A DNA stretch of 64,000 nucleotides from Trinickia dabaoshanensis (GTDB lineage Bacteria > Pseudomonadota > Gammaproteobacteria > Burkholderiales > Burkholderiaceae), in NCBI RefSeq assembly GCF_002879885.1, contig NZ_PNYA01000002.1:186001-250000 (forward strand), in the 5' to 3' direction. Below are positions 1 through 8,991 of this stretch, piece after piece. Within the stretch, counting starts at the first letter, position 1. Every line of letters starts with the position of its first letter. The translations under genes were made by a program, and so were the position numbers. Under the pieces are notes generated by a model, which worked only from the letters and a program-made list of their open reading frames with translations, did no database searches and was not told the DNA's origin.

Positions 1-648
1 CCACTTGCCGTGAGGCGCATCGGACAGGCTGTACTGACGGGGCTGATCGACGCCGAGTTCACCCACGTAACGCTTCACGGTCACGTACTGGCCGGGCTCG
101 AAACCGGCCGCCTGGGCACCATCGGCCGGCGTCAGATAAAACGACGTGATCTCGTCGCTTTCCACGACCTTGCGCGAGACGATGAACGGACGATATCCGC
201 TCCATGCCGCGTTGTCGTAGAGCTTGGCTTCCGCGCCGATCATGATTTGCGCGAGCTGAGCATAGGCTGCGCGCCAGGCCTCGAGCGTCGCTGCGTCGAC
301 GGCGTCACCGAGCACCTCCACGACCGATGCAAGCAGGTTTTCGCCGACGATCGGGTAATGTTCGGGGCGAATGTTCAAGCTGGCATGCTTGTGCGTGATC
401 CGGCCGACAGCCGATCCAAGCGCGCCGAGGTTATCGATATTGGCGGCGTACGCGTAGACGGCGCGCGCGAGGACATCGGCTTGGCTTCCGCTCTCTTGGT
501 GCGTTTGATTGAACAGATTGCGCAGTTCGGGGCGGTTCGCGAACATGCGACGATAAAAATGCTTCGTGATCGTCGCACCGTGCTCGGCGAAGACGGGGGC
601 GGTGGCTTTGACGCGGGAAATTTGGTCAGGCGTAAGGGCGGAGGTCAT
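1..648 (-). CDS. hmp: Flavohaemoprotein / nitric oxide dioxygenase (5' part, runs off the window)
   Basis: Read on the minus strand the frame begins MTSALTPDQISRVKATAPVF and gives a globin domain (about residues 1-140) with the proximal haem His in the motif THKHASLN, followed by the start of an FAD-binding reductase domain (GYRPFIV near 150, PGQY near 190, RQYSLSD near 205). In this family the enzyme converts NO to nitrate using O2, FAD, haem and NADH in the cytosol. Only the first 216 codons are present; the NAD-binding domain lies outside. The ATG at 648 is preceded by GAGGA. An NsrR-like box sits directly upstream, which fits NO-induced expression. Identity is clear from motifs. Confidence 0.93.
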   Translation of the reverse strand, partial: MTSALTPDQISRVKATAPVFAEHGATITKHFYRRMFANRPELRNLFNQTHQESGSQADVLARAVYAYAANIDNLGALGSAVGRITHKHASLNIRPEHYPIVGENLLASVVEVLGDAVDAATLEAWRAAYAQLAQIMIGAEAKLYDNAAWSGYRPFIVSRKVVESDEITSFYLTPADGAQAAGFEPGQYVTVKRYVGELGVDQPRQYSLSDAPHGKW

Positions 649-667
649 CGTTTCGGCGTTCCTCGTT

Positions 668-690
668 AAGATGCATCAAGAATACATGTT
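668..690 (-). promoter_or_regulatory. NsrR-like operator upstream of hmp
   Basis: The 23 bp stretch has two inverted half-sites, AAGATGCAT and ATACATGTT, separated by CAAGA. This resembles the published 11-1-11 NsrR consensus (AAGATGYATTT and its complement). It ends 20 bp before the hmp start codon, where the NO-sensing repressor NsrR acts on hmp in other proteobacteria. No nsrR gene is in the window, so the assignment is by motif and context. Confidence 0.7.
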
Positions 691-799
691 AACAAAGCCC
701 GCACCCCATACGACACATTGTCGCAGGGCAGCACGCCGTGAACGGTGCGGCCGATCTGCTTTTAGGCCCCGGCGGTGCGTTTGATCTGCTGCAGCCGCG

Positions 800-1354
800 T
801 CAGGGGACGCGGCGCTGGGGTTGCCAAAGCACGTCGCCGCCCCCACCCGCCCGATTCAGTACCCGCGACAGCACGAACAGCAAGTCGGATAAGCGATTGA
901 CGTACCGGCGCGGCGCATCGGCGAGCGGCTGGGTATTGCCGAGCGTCACGATTGCGCGCTCGGCCCGGCGGCAAACCGTCCGGCACACGTGCGCCAGCGC
1001 GGCGGCGCGCGTGCCGCCCGGCAAAATGAACTCTTTCAGCGGCGGCAAATCGGCGTTGTAGCGCTCGAGCCAGCCATCGAGCCGAGCCAAATGCGCATCG
1101 CCGATCACGGCATGGCCGGGAATGCAGATCTCGCCGCCCAAGTCGAACAAGTCGTGCTGGATGGCGGTTAGTGCCTCTTGCACGTCGGCCGGCAACGGCT
1201 CGGTGAGCAAGACGCCGATGTGCGAATTGAGTTCGTCGACATCGCCCATCGCGGCGACGCGCGCATCGTCCTTGGGCACGCGGCTGCCGTCGCCGAGCCC
1301 TGTCGTGCCGTCGTCGCCCGTGCGCGTGGCGATCTTGCTCAAGCGGTGGCCCAT
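800..1354 (-). CDS. Cob(I)alamin/cob(I)yrinic acid a,c-diamide adenosyltransferase, PduO type
   Basis: The 184-residue protein starts MGHRLSKIATRTGDDGTTGL, the N-terminal ATP-binding signature of the PduO/MMAB class, and carries the later helical signatures CRRAERAIV and NRLSDLLFVLSR. The family transfers the 5'-deoxyadenosyl group of ATP to reduced corrinoid, completing adenosylcobalamin. The ATG at 1354 was chosen over one 11 codons upstream because GAGGAG lies 7-8 bases before it. It stands alone between hmp and a divergent FAD-oxidase gene, so it is probably a scavenging/activation enzyme and not part of a corrinoid biosynthesis operon here. Confidence 0.9.
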   Translation of the reverse strand: MGHRLSKIATRTGDDGTTGLGDGSRVPKDDARVAAMGDVDELNSHIGVLLTEPLPADVQEALTAIQHDLFDLGGEICIPGHAVIGDAHLARLDGWLERYNADLPPLKEFILPGGTRAAALAHVCRTVCRRAERAIVTLGNTQPLADAPRRYVNRLSDLLFVLSRVLNRAGGGGDVLWQPQRRVP

Positions 1355-1622
1355 GTTTGTCGCTCCTCGTATCCATTGATGGCGCATTGGCGCTTTGCCG
1401 CCGCCGACCCATTATAGGCGGGCGTGAAAGCGCCTCGAATCGCCGCTCGGCTAGGCCTTCCGGCCAATTCTGACGGCCCGGCGATCGGCGTAGAATGAAC
1501 GCAAGCTTCGAACGGAGCGCTTGGCCCGGCGTCGTTTCCGCGCCGCGCGCCGTCCGTTCGATTACACCGACATACGAATGCGCGATACCTCGATAAACGC
1601 CTCGCGCTGGGAGACGCTATCC

Positions 1623-3044
1623 GTGAACCACCCCGTGCCTCCGGCCGCCGTTCGCCCCCGCCGGCCGTTTCCCTCGGAACTGCTGTCCGCCTTGCAAGCG
1701 CAATTCGGTGAACGCGTCTCCACCTCGGAGGCCGTACGCGCGCATCACGGCCGCGACGAATCCCCGTTCGATCCGCAATTGCCCGACGCCGTCGTCTTTG
1801 CCCAAAGCACGGAGGAAGTGCGCGCGATCGTCGAGTCGTGCGCCCGCTATGACGTGCCGATCATTCCCTACGGCAACGGCTCCTCGCTCGAGGGGCAGCT
1901 ACTTGCCGTCGAAGGCGGCGTGAGTATCGACTTGTCGGGCATGAACCGCATCGTATCGATCGCGGCGCAAGACATGACGGCCACCGTCGAGGCCGGCGTC
2001 TCGCGCAAGGCGCTGAACGAAGCGCTGCGCGATACCGGCCTGTTCTTCCCGATCGATCCGGGCGCCGATGCGAGCTTGGGCGGCATGTCCGCCACGCGCG
2101 CGTCGGGTACGAATGCCGTCCGTTACGGCACGATGCGCGAGAACGTGCTGGGGCTCACCGTCGTGCTGCCCGACGGGCGCATCGTCAAAACCGGCACGCG
2201 GGCCCGTAAATCGTCGGCCGGCTACGACCTGACTCGGCTCTTCGTCGGCTCGGAAGGCACGCTCGGGGTCATCACCGAGGTCACCGTGCGGCTCTATCCG
2301 CAACCCGAAGCGGTATCGGCGGCGGTCTGCGCGTTTCCATCGATGGGCGAAGCCGTGCGTACCGTCATCGAAACGATTCAGCTCGGCGTGCCCATCGCGC
2401 GCGTCGAGTTCGTCGATGCGCTGGCCATTCGCGCCATCAACCGGCACTCGAATCTCACGCTGCCCGAATCGCCGACGCTTTTTTTCGAGTTTCACGGCAG
2501 CGAAGCGGGCGTGCAGGAACAAGCCGAGCGCGTCGAAAGCCTCGCCGGCGAGCACGGCGGCAGCGGCTTTGCCTGGGCCACGCGGCCCGAGGAGCGTAGC
2601 CGCCTTTGGAACGCGCGCCATACGGCCTTTTTCGCGATGCTCCAATTGAAGCCCGGTTGCCGCGCCGTGACGACCGATGTCTGCGTGCCGATTTCGCGCC
2701 TCGCCGATTGCGTGGAGCAAACCGAACAAGACTTGCTCGGTTCGCCGTTGCCCTGCCCGATCGTCGGCCACGTGGGAGACGGTAACTTCCACGTCGCGAT
2801 GCTCATCGATCCCGCGAAACCCGAAGAGCTCGAGGAAGCGGAACGCTTGAACCGCCGCGTGGTGCAACGCGCGCTCGAAATGGGCGGCACTTGCACGGGC
2901 GAGCACGGCATCGGACTGCACAAGATGGACTTCCTGCTCGACGAGCATGGTCCGGCGGCCGTCGGCGCCATGCGCGCCATCAAGCACGCATTCGACCCGC
3001 GCAATCTGATGAACCCGGGCAAAATCTTTTCATACTCGGCCTAA
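1623..3044 (+). CDS. FAD-linked 2-hydroxyacid dehydrogenase (D-lactate dehydrogenase / GlcD-like)
   Basis: A protein of about 473 residues with an N-terminal PCMH-type FAD-binding domain (PYGNGSSLEGQ, YDLTRLFVGSEGTLGVITEV) and a C-terminal FAD-oxidase domain with HVGDGNFHVA and GEHGIG, ending NPGKIF. Family members oxidise D-lactate or related 2-hydroxyacids and pass electrons to the respiratory chain or cytochrome c. I place the start at a GTG (1623) with GGAG nine bases upstream; an in-frame ATG at 1578 lacks a ribosome site. It is followed 20 bp later by glcD, so it is co-transcribed with the glycolate oxidase genes and may be a paralogous flavin subunit. Substrate cannot be told from sequence. 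Confidence 0.85.
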   Translation: MNHPVPPAAVRPRRPFPSELLSALQAQFGERVSTSEAVRAHHGRDESPFDPQLPDAVVFAQSTEEVRAIVESCARYDVPIIPYGNGSSLEGQLLAVEGGVSIDLSGMNRIVSIAAQDMTATVEAGVSRKALNEALRDTGLFFPIDPGADASLGGMSATRASGTNAVRYGTMRENVLGLTVVLPDGRIVKTGTRARKSSAGYDLTRLFVGSEGTLGVITEVTVRLYPQPEAVSAAVCAFPSMGEAVRTVIETIQLGVPIARVEFVDALAIRAINRHSNLTLPESPTLFFEFHGSEAGVQEQAERVESLAGEHGGSGFAWATRPEERSRLWNARHTAFFAMLQLKPGCRAVTTDVCVPISRLADCVEQTEQDLLGSPLPCPIVGHVGDGNFHVAMLIDPAKPEELEEAERLNRRVVQRALEMGGTCTGEHGIGLHKMDFLLDEHGPAAVGAMRAIKHAFDPRNLMNPGKIFSYSA

Positions 3045-3064
3045 CGCGGCCAACGGGGGAACCT

Positions 3065-4558
3065 ATGGAAGCCGTTGTCTCGCCATCCGCCGATGTGCGC
3101 GCCGAACGCCAGCGCGAGGTCGTCCAAGCGTTGATGGCCACGCTGCCCGCGCACTGCCTGCTCTATCGCGACGAAGACACCGCGCCGTACGAGTGCGACG
3201 GCATGAGCGTCTATCGACAGTTGCCGCTTGCCGTCGCGTTGCCCGAAACCGAAGCGCAGGTACAGCGCGTCTTGCAGATTTGCCGCCGTCTCGGCGTCCC
3301 TGTCGTGCCTCGCGGAGCGGGTACGGGGCTATCCGGCGGCGCCACCCCGATCGCGCACGGCGTCGTGCTCTCGCTCTCGCGGTTCACGAAGATCGTCGAG
3401 GTCGATCCGTATGCACGCACGGCCACCGTGCAGCCCGGCGTGCGCAATCTGGCCGTGTCCGAGGCCGCCGCGCCTTACGGGCTCTACTACGCACCCGACC
3501 CCTCGTCGCAAATCGCTTGCACGATCGGGGGCAACGTCAGCGAAAACTCCGGCGGCGTGCATTGCCTGAAATACGGTTTGACCGTCCATAACGTATTGCG
3601 GGTGCGGGCCGTCACGATGGATGGCGACGTCGTCGAATTCGGCTCGCTGGCACCGGACGCGCCCGGGCTCGACCTGCTTGCAGTCATGATCGGCAGCGAG
3701 GGCATGTTCGCCGTCGTGACGGAGGTCACCGTCAAGCTGATCCCGAAGCCGCAAACGGCTCAGGTGGTCATGGCCAGCTTCGACGATGTCGTCAAGGGCG
3801 GTGAGGCCGTCGCCGCCATCATCGCGGCCGGCATCATTCCGGCCGGCCTGGAGATGATGGATCGCCCCGCCACGCGGGCCGTGGAAGCATTCGTCGGCGC
3901 GGGTTACGACATCGATTGCGCGGCTATCTTACTGTGCGAGTCGGACGGCACGCCCGAGGAAGTCGCCGACGAAATCGTGCGCATGACCGCCGTGCTTCGC
4001 GAGCACGGGGCCACGCGGCTGCAGATCTCGCGCACGGAGTCGGAGCGATTGCGCTTTTGGTCGGGCCGCAAGAATGCGTTTCCGGCAGCGGGCCGAATCT
4101 CGCCCGATTACTACTGCATGGACGGCACGGTCCCGCGCCGCAGTATCGGTCCGCTGCTGGCGCGCATCGAAACGATGGAGGGCAAATACGGGCTGCGTTG
4201 CATCAACGTATTCCATGCGGGCGACGGCAACATGCATCCGCTGATCCTATTCAACGGCAACGACGCCGACGAGCTGCGCCGGGCCGAGGAATTCGGCGCC
4301 GAGATTCTCGAAACGTGTGTCGAGTTCGGCGGCACGATTACGGGCGAGCACGGCGTCGGCATCGAAAAAATCAACTCGATGTGCGTGCAGTTTTCGCCGG
4401 CCGAGCGAGACGCATTCTTCGCGGTCAAGCGCGCGTTCGACCCGGCAGAACTACTGAACCCGACGAAGGGCATTCCCACCCGGGCGCGCTGTGCCGAGTA
4501 CGGCAAGATGCACGTGCGCGGCGGGTTGCTGCCGCATCCCGAGTTACCGCGGTTTTGA
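3065..4558 (+). CDS. glcD: Glycolate oxidase subunit GlcD (FAD-linked)
   Basis: A 497-residue protein, close to the usual GlcD length, with PRGAGTGLSGGA and GSEGMFAVVTEVTVKL in the FAD-binding half and VFHAGDGNMHPLILF and GEHGVGIEK in the catalytic half. GlcD is the flavin subunit that oxidises glycolate to glyoxylate with GlcE and GlcF. The ATG at 3065 follows GGGGGA and sits 20 bp after the previous stop; an earlier in-frame start would overlap that gene by 150 bases and is rejected. The set is glcD-glcE-glcF in order, without glcB or glcC nearby. Confidence 0.93.
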   Translation: MEAVVSPSADVRAERQREVVQALMATLPAHCLLYRDEDTAPYECDGMSVYRQLPLAVALPETEAQVQRVLQICRRLGVPVVPRGAGTGLSGGATPIAHGVVLSLSRFTKIVEVDPYARTATVQPGVRNLAVSEAAAPYGLYYAPDPSSQIACTIGGNVSENSGGVHCLKYGLTVHNVLRVRAVTMDGDVVEFGSLAPDAPGLDLLAVMIGSEGMFAVVTEVTVKLIPKPQTAQVVMASFDDVVKGGEAVAAIIAAGIIPAGLEMMDRPATRAVEAFVGAGYDIDCAAILLCESDGTPEEVADEIVRMTAVLREHGATRLQISRTESERLRFWSGRKNAFPAAGRISPDYYCMDGTVPRRSIGPLLARIETMEGKYGLRCINVFHAGDGNMHPLILFNGNDADELRRAEEFGAEILETCVEFGGTITGEHGVGIEKINSMCVQFSPAERDAFFAVKRAFDPAELLNPTKGIPTRARCAEYGKMHVRGGLLPHPELPRF

Positions 4559-4615
4559 AGCGCCGCCGGGCTCGCGCGCACCCACGGACTTACCCCTAGG
4601 CGCACGCGCGGCCGC

Positions 4616-4643
4616 TTGTCACTCCGCCCTCCGCCAGTACAAT
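4616..4643 (+). promoter_or_regulatory. Sigma-70-type promoter upstream of glcE
   Basis: TTGTCA (4616-4621) and TACAAT (4638-4643) are separated by 16 bases in the 134 bp gap between glcD and glcE. The -10 ends 50 bp before the glcE start. This suggests glcEF can be transcribed apart from glcD. Confidence 0.5.
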
Positions 4644-4692
4644 CTCTAACGAACCCAACCAGGCATGACTTGCTAAAAGCCGGCTCCACCGG

Positions 4693-5808
4693 ATGAACGA
4701 CACGACGAAGCGCGAAGCCATGCAGGAAGAGGACATCGTGACCTACTGGTCCGAACGGATCCGTGAGGCCACGGCCGAGGCGCGCCCGCTGCGTTTGCGC
4801 GGCGCCGGCACGAAGGACTGGTACGGCCAGCAACTCCAGGGCGAAATACTCGATACGCGTGCCTACCGGGGCATCGTCGCCTACGATCCCGCGGAACTCG
4901 TCATCACGGCGCGCTGCGGCACGCCGCTCGCGGAGATCGAGGCAACACTGGCCGAACGCGACCAAATGCTCGCCTTCGAGCCGCCGCATTTCGGGCGCGC
5001 ATCCACGCTGGGCGGCTGCATCGCAGCCGGCATCTCGGGGCCGCGCCGGGCGCAAGCGGGAGCGGCGCGAGACTTCGTACTAGGCGTCACGTTGATGAAC
5101 GGGGCCGGCGAGGTCCTGCGCTTCGGCGGCCAAGTCGTCAAGAACGTCGCCGGTTACGATGTCGCGCGGCTCATGGCCGGCTCGCTCGGAACGCTCGGTT
5201 TGATGCTCGATCTGTCGATCAAGGTCATGCCGCGCCCCGCGATGGAAGCCACGCTCAAGTTCGACATGAACGGCACCGACGCCGTGCGCAAACTCAACGA
5301 ATGGGGCGGGCGGCCGTTGCCGATCACGGCCAGCGCTTGGCGCAACGGCACATTGGCCGTGCGCTTGTCGGGCGCGGAAACCGCGGTCAAGGCGGCCCGC
5401 AACACGATTGGCGGAGAAGTCGTCGATGCCGTCGAGGCCGAGCGTTTCTGGGAGGGCCTGCGCGAGCAAACCGATCCGTTCTTCGCCTCGATCCCGCCCG
5501 ATTCCGCCTTGTGGCGCCTCGCGCTGCCCTCGATCACGGAACCGCTGCAACTGCCCGGTGCCCAGTTGATGGAATGGGGCGGCGCCCAGCGATGGTGGAT
5601 CACCGATACCGACGCGCAAACCGTGCGCATCAGCGCCAAGCAGGCGGGCGGGCACGCGACGATCTTCCGGGCGGGCCGAGGCTTCGACCGCAGCGTGGGC
5701 GTCTTCACGTTGCTGCCGACGCCGCTGATGAAGATACACCGCGGGCTGAAAGCGGCTTTCGACCCGGCGCGCATATTCAACCGCGCTCGAATGTACCCCG
5801 AGCTCTAA
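4693..5808 (+). CDS. glcE: Glycolate oxidase subunit GlcE (FAD-binding)
   Basis: A 371-residue protein with the short PCMH FAD-binding fold of GlcE: LRLRGAGTKDWYG near 35, FGRASTLGGCIAAGISGPRR near 100, and VVKNVAGYDVARLMAGSLGT near 150, then a C-terminal RIFNRARMYPEL tail typical of FAD oxidases. It is shorter than GlcD, as expected for the accessory flavin subunit. It lies between glcD and glcF on the same strand. The first ATG (4693) is used; a second Met at residue 10 is possible. Confidence 0.92.
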   Translation: MNDTTKREAMQEEDIVTYWSERIREATAEARPLRLRGAGTKDWYGQQLQGEILDTRAYRGIVAYDPAELVITARCGTPLAEIEATLAERDQMLAFEPPHFGRASTLGGCIAAGISGPRRAQAGAARDFVLGVTLMNGAGEVLRFGGQVVKNVAGYDVARLMAGSLGTLGLMLDLSIKVMPRPAMEATLKFDMNGTDAVRKLNEWGGRPLPITASAWRNGTLAVRLSGAETAVKAARNTIGGEVVDAVEAERFWEGLREQTDPFFASIPPDSALWRLALPSITEPLQLPGAQLMEWGGAQRWWITDTDAQTVRISAKQAGGHATIFRAGRGFDRSVGVFTLLPTPLMKIHRGLKAAFDPARIFNRARMYPEL

Positions 5809-5896
5809 TGCCGATGCCGGCGATGACGCTAGAACGGCGCGACGCACACCGGCCGGCCACCCGACGGAGCGAAAGCTAAGAGGCAACAGCGACGCA

Positions 5897-7162
5897 ATGC
5901 AGACTCAACTCGCAGACTTCATCCGTAACACGGCCGACGGCGACGAGGCCGATGCGATCTTGCGCAAATGTGTGCATTGCGGCTTTTGCACGGCCACGTG
6001 CCCGACCTATCAGCTGCTGGGCGACGAATTGGACGGCCCGCGCGGGCGCATCTACCTGATGAAGCAGATGTTCGAAGGCGGCAGCGTCACGCGCAGCACG
6101 CAGTTGCATCTGGACCGGTGCCTCACCTGCCGCAGTTGCGAGACGACGTGCCCGTCCGGCGTGCAGTACGGGCGCCTCGTCGAGATCGGGCGGCAGCATG
6201 TCGAGCAGACGGTGCCCCGGCCGTGGCGTCAGCAGTTGTTGCGCAGGGTATTGGCAAGCGTGCTGCCCAATGGCGCCCTCTTCGTGCCGGCCATGCGGCT
6301 CGGACAACTCGTGCGCCCCTTCCTGCCGCGCCGCTTGCGCGACAAGGTCCCGCCTCGCCAGCGGCTGCTCGAATGGCCGAGCTCGTCGGCACAACCCGTG
6401 GCCGCCGGCGCGACCGCCAAGCCGCTCGAGGCGCGCCGTATGCTGCTGCTGGCGGGCTGCGTACAACCGGCGATGCTGCCGAACATCAACATCGCAACGG
6501 CACGCGTGCTTCACGCGCTCGGCATCGAAACGTTGATCGAGCCCGAGGCCGGCTGCTGCGGGGCGATCAGACTGCACTTGGGGTACCGGGACGAAGCGCT
6601 CGACGACGTGCGGCGCAACATCGACGCCTGGTGGCCGCACGTCGAGAGCGGGGTCGAGGCGATCGTCATCAACGCCTCCGGCTGCGGCGCGACAATCAAG
6701 GAGTACGGACACCTGTTGCGCAACGACCCGGCCTATGCGGAGAAAGCGCAGCGGATCACCGATCTCGCGCGCGACGTCGTCGAAGTCCTGGGCCCGTTCG
6801 AAACGGAGTTGGCGGGACTCGCTCGCCGCCGTGGCGTGCATACGGTCGCCTACCATCCGCCATGCACGCTCCAGCATGGGCAGCAGATCCGCGGCGCGGT
6901 GGAGCATCTGCTCGCCACGCTCGGCGTCGAAGTACGGCTGCCCGTCGATAGCCATTTGTGCTGCGGCTCGGCCGGCACTTACTCGATCACGCAACCTTCG
7001 ATGTCCTATACGCTGCGGGACCGAAAGGTGCAGAACCTGGAAGCGCTCGAGCCGCAGATGATCGTCTCGGGCAACGTCGGGTGTATCGCGCATCTGCAAA
7101 GCGGGACGTCGATGCCCGTCGCGCATTGGGTGGAGCTCGTCGAGCATTTGATTTACGGCTGA
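5897..7162 (+). CDS. glcF: Glycolate oxidase iron-sulfur subunit GlcF
   Basis: A 421-residue protein with two ferredoxin-type clusters near the N-terminus, C25-x2-C28-x2-C31-x3-C35P and C75-x2-C78-x2-C81-x3-C85P, and two CCG motifs (GCCGAIR near 220, CCGSAG near 355) of the heterodisulfide-reductase-like domain. These features define the [4Fe-4S] subunit that carries electrons from the GlcD/E flavins to quinone at the membrane. It follows glcE by 88 bp and closes the operon before yggS. Confidence 0.95.
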   Translation: MQTQLADFIRNTADGDEADAILRKCVHCGFCTATCPTYQLLGDELDGPRGRIYLMKQMFEGGSVTRSTQLHLDRCLTCRSCETTCPSGVQYGRLVEIGRQHVEQTVPRPWRQQLLRRVLASVLPNGALFVPAMRLGQLVRPFLPRRLRDKVPPRQRLLEWPSSSAQPVAAGATAKPLEARRMLLLAGCVQPAMLPNINIATARVLHALGIETLIEPEAGCCGAIRLHLGYRDEALDDVRRNIDAWWPHVESGVEAIVINASGCGATIKEYGHLLRNDPAYAEKAQRITDLARDVVEVLGPFETELAGLARRRGVHTVAYHPPCTLQHGQQIRGAVEHLLATLGVEVRLPVDSHLCCGSAGTYSITQPSMSYTLRDRKVQNLEALEPQMIVSGNVGCIAHLQSGTSMPVAHWVELVEHLIYG

Positions 7163-7259
7163 ACGCGACGGGACGCCGGGGCTGGCCGCCGGCTAACCCC
7201 TGCCCGGCCCGCGCCGTATAATTCGCGACAGACTCCGTGCTCTCGCTCACGCGCATCCT

Positions 7260-7958
7260 ATGTCCCCTATCGAAGAGAACTTGCAGGCGGTCCACGCCCG
7301 CATCGAACGCGCAGCTCATGCGGCCCATCGTTCGCCCGGCTCGGTCCATCTGCTTGCCGTCTCCAAGACGTTTCCCGCCGCAGATGTCCGCGCCGCCTTC
7401 GACGCGGGTCAGCGCGCCTTCGGGGAAAACTACGTCCAAGAATCGCTTTCGAAGATCGAGGCGCTAGCCGATTTGCGCGCCCGGATCGAGTGGCACTTCA
7501 TCGGACCGCTTCAGTCGAACAAAACCCGCCCCGTGGCCGAGCAATTCGATTGGGTTCATTCGATCGATCGCCTCAAGATCGCACAGCGCTTGTCCGAGCA
7601 GCGGCCCGACGCGTTGCCGCCTTTGAACGTCTGCCTGCAGGTGAACGTAAGCGGCGAAGCATCCAAGAGCGGCGTGCAGCCCTCCGAGGCGCTCGCCCTC
7701 GCGCGGGCGATCGCCGAGTTGCCGAAGCTGCGGCTGCGCGGCCTCATGTCGATTCCCGAGCCCACCGGCGACAGCGAAGCGCAGCGCGAGCCGCACCGGA
7801 TCTTGCACGCCCTGTTCGACACGCTGCGCGCCGAAGGCCTCGCGCTCGATACGATGTCGATGGGAATGTCGAGCGACTTGGAGGCGGCCGTCCTCGAAGG
7901 GGCAACCATGGTCCGGATCGGGACCGCGATTTTCGGCAAACGCGATTACTCGCATTGA
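7260..7958 (+). CDS. yggS: PLP homeostasis protein, YggS/PROSC family
   Basis: A 232-residue single-domain alanine-racemase-fold protein. LLAVSKTF carries the PLP-binding Lys36; GENYVQE, EWHFIGPLQSNK and MGMSSDLEAAV close to the C-terminus are the family's conserved blocks. The family binds pyridoxal 5'-phosphate without known enzymatic turnover and buffers free PLP. It lies 124 bp before proC in the same direction, a pairing common in proteobacteria. A TATAAT at 7217-7222 may be its -10 element, though no good -35 is visible. Confidence 0.94.
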   Translation: MSPIEENLQAVHARIERAAHAAHRSPGSVHLLAVSKTFPAADVRAAFDAGQRAFGENYVQESLSKIEALADLRARIEWHFIGPLQSNKTRPVAEQFDWVHSIDRLKIAQRLSEQRPDALPPLNVCLQVNVSGEASKSGVQPSEALALARAIAELPKLRLRGLMSIPEPTGDSEAQREPHRILHALFDTLRAEGLALDTMSMGMSSDLEAAVLEGATMVRIGTAIFGKRDYSH

Positions 7959-8082
7959 TCTTTCATTGATCTTCATTGGTCTTTTCCCGCCCCGATCGGT
8001 TGCACCCGTGCGGGTTGCACCCAACTGAATCGCGCAAGGCAGCGGTCTATAATCAGCCGCTGCGTCCACTCCCAACGAAATC

Positions 8083-8895
8083 ATGAAGATCGCATTCATC
8101 GGCGGCGGCAACATGGCCGCGGCACTGATCGGCGGGCTGATCAAGCGCGGCGTCGCGCCGGCCGACCTCTACGCCATCGACGTCAACGAAGACGCGCGCG
8201 CACGCACGCACGAGCAGTTCGGCATCGCAACGGCGGCCTCGGCCGACGAAGCATTGCGCGGCTACGACGCCATCGTGCTCGCGGTCAAACCGCAGGTGTT
8301 GAAAGCCGTATCGGCCTCGCTCGCACCCCACCTGTCGACACAGCTCGTCATCAGCATCGCCGCCGGGATTCGCGGCACCGACCTTTCGCGTTGGCTCGGC
8401 GGCTATACGCGCGTCGTGCGCGCCATGCCGAACACCCCCGCGTTGATCGGACAGGGCGTCACGGGATTGGCCGCGCTCGCCGGCGTGGACACCGCGGGAC
8501 GCTCACTGGCCTTGCAAGTGCTCGATGCAGTCGGCACATCGGTGTGGTTCGACGACGAAGCGAAAATCGATGCCGTTACCGCCATCTCGGGCAGTGGTCC
8601 CGCCTACGTCTTCTATTTCATCGAGGCGCTGCAAGAAGCGGCTCGCCGTCTCGGCTTGAGCGACGACGAAGGCCGTGCGCTCGCGCTCGGTACGTTCGCG
8701 GGCGCGGCGCAATTGGCCGTGCAATCGTCGGAAAGCGCATCGGTGTTGCGCGAACGCGTGACGTCCAAGGGCGGCACGACGGCCGCGGCGCTTGCGGCAT
8801 TCGATGCGCAAGGCGTGAAGGAAGCGATCGTAAAAGGTGTGCTCGCGGCGGACGCGCGGGCCAAGGAAATGGGCGACGAGCTGGGCAATCAGTAA
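8083..8895 (+). CDS. proC: Pyrroline-5-carboxylate reductase
   Basis: A 270-residue protein starting MKIAFIGGGNMAAALIGG (Rossmann NADPH site), with AVKPQ near 70, RAMPNTPALIGQG near 110 and AISGSGPAYVFYFIEAL near 165, all ProC signatures. It catalyses the last step of proline synthesis, reducing 1-pyrroline-5-carboxylate with NAD(P)H. Length is normal (E. coli 269). A TATAAT lies at 8048-8053, 30 bp before the ATG. Confidence 0.97.
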   Translation: MKIAFIGGGNMAAALIGGLIKRGVAPADLYAIDVNEDARARTHEQFGIATAASADEALRGYDAIVLAVKPQVLKAVSASLAPHLSTQLVISIAAGIRGTDLSRWLGGYTRVVRAMPNTPALIGQGVTGLAALAGVDTAGRSLALQVLDAVGTSVWFDDEAKIDAVTAISGSGPAYVFYFIEALQEAARRLGLSDDEGRALALGTFAGAAQLAVQSSESASVLRERVTSKGGTTAAALAAFDAQGVKEAIVKGVLAADARAKEMGDELGNQ

Positions 8896-8991
8896 GCCGG
8901 TAGGTTTCGCGCATCGAATCGGCCGACGCGGCTGCAACGCCGCGCCGGCCTCGAACGCGCATCGCGCGCGTTCCGCGTTAGCTGGCGAGCA

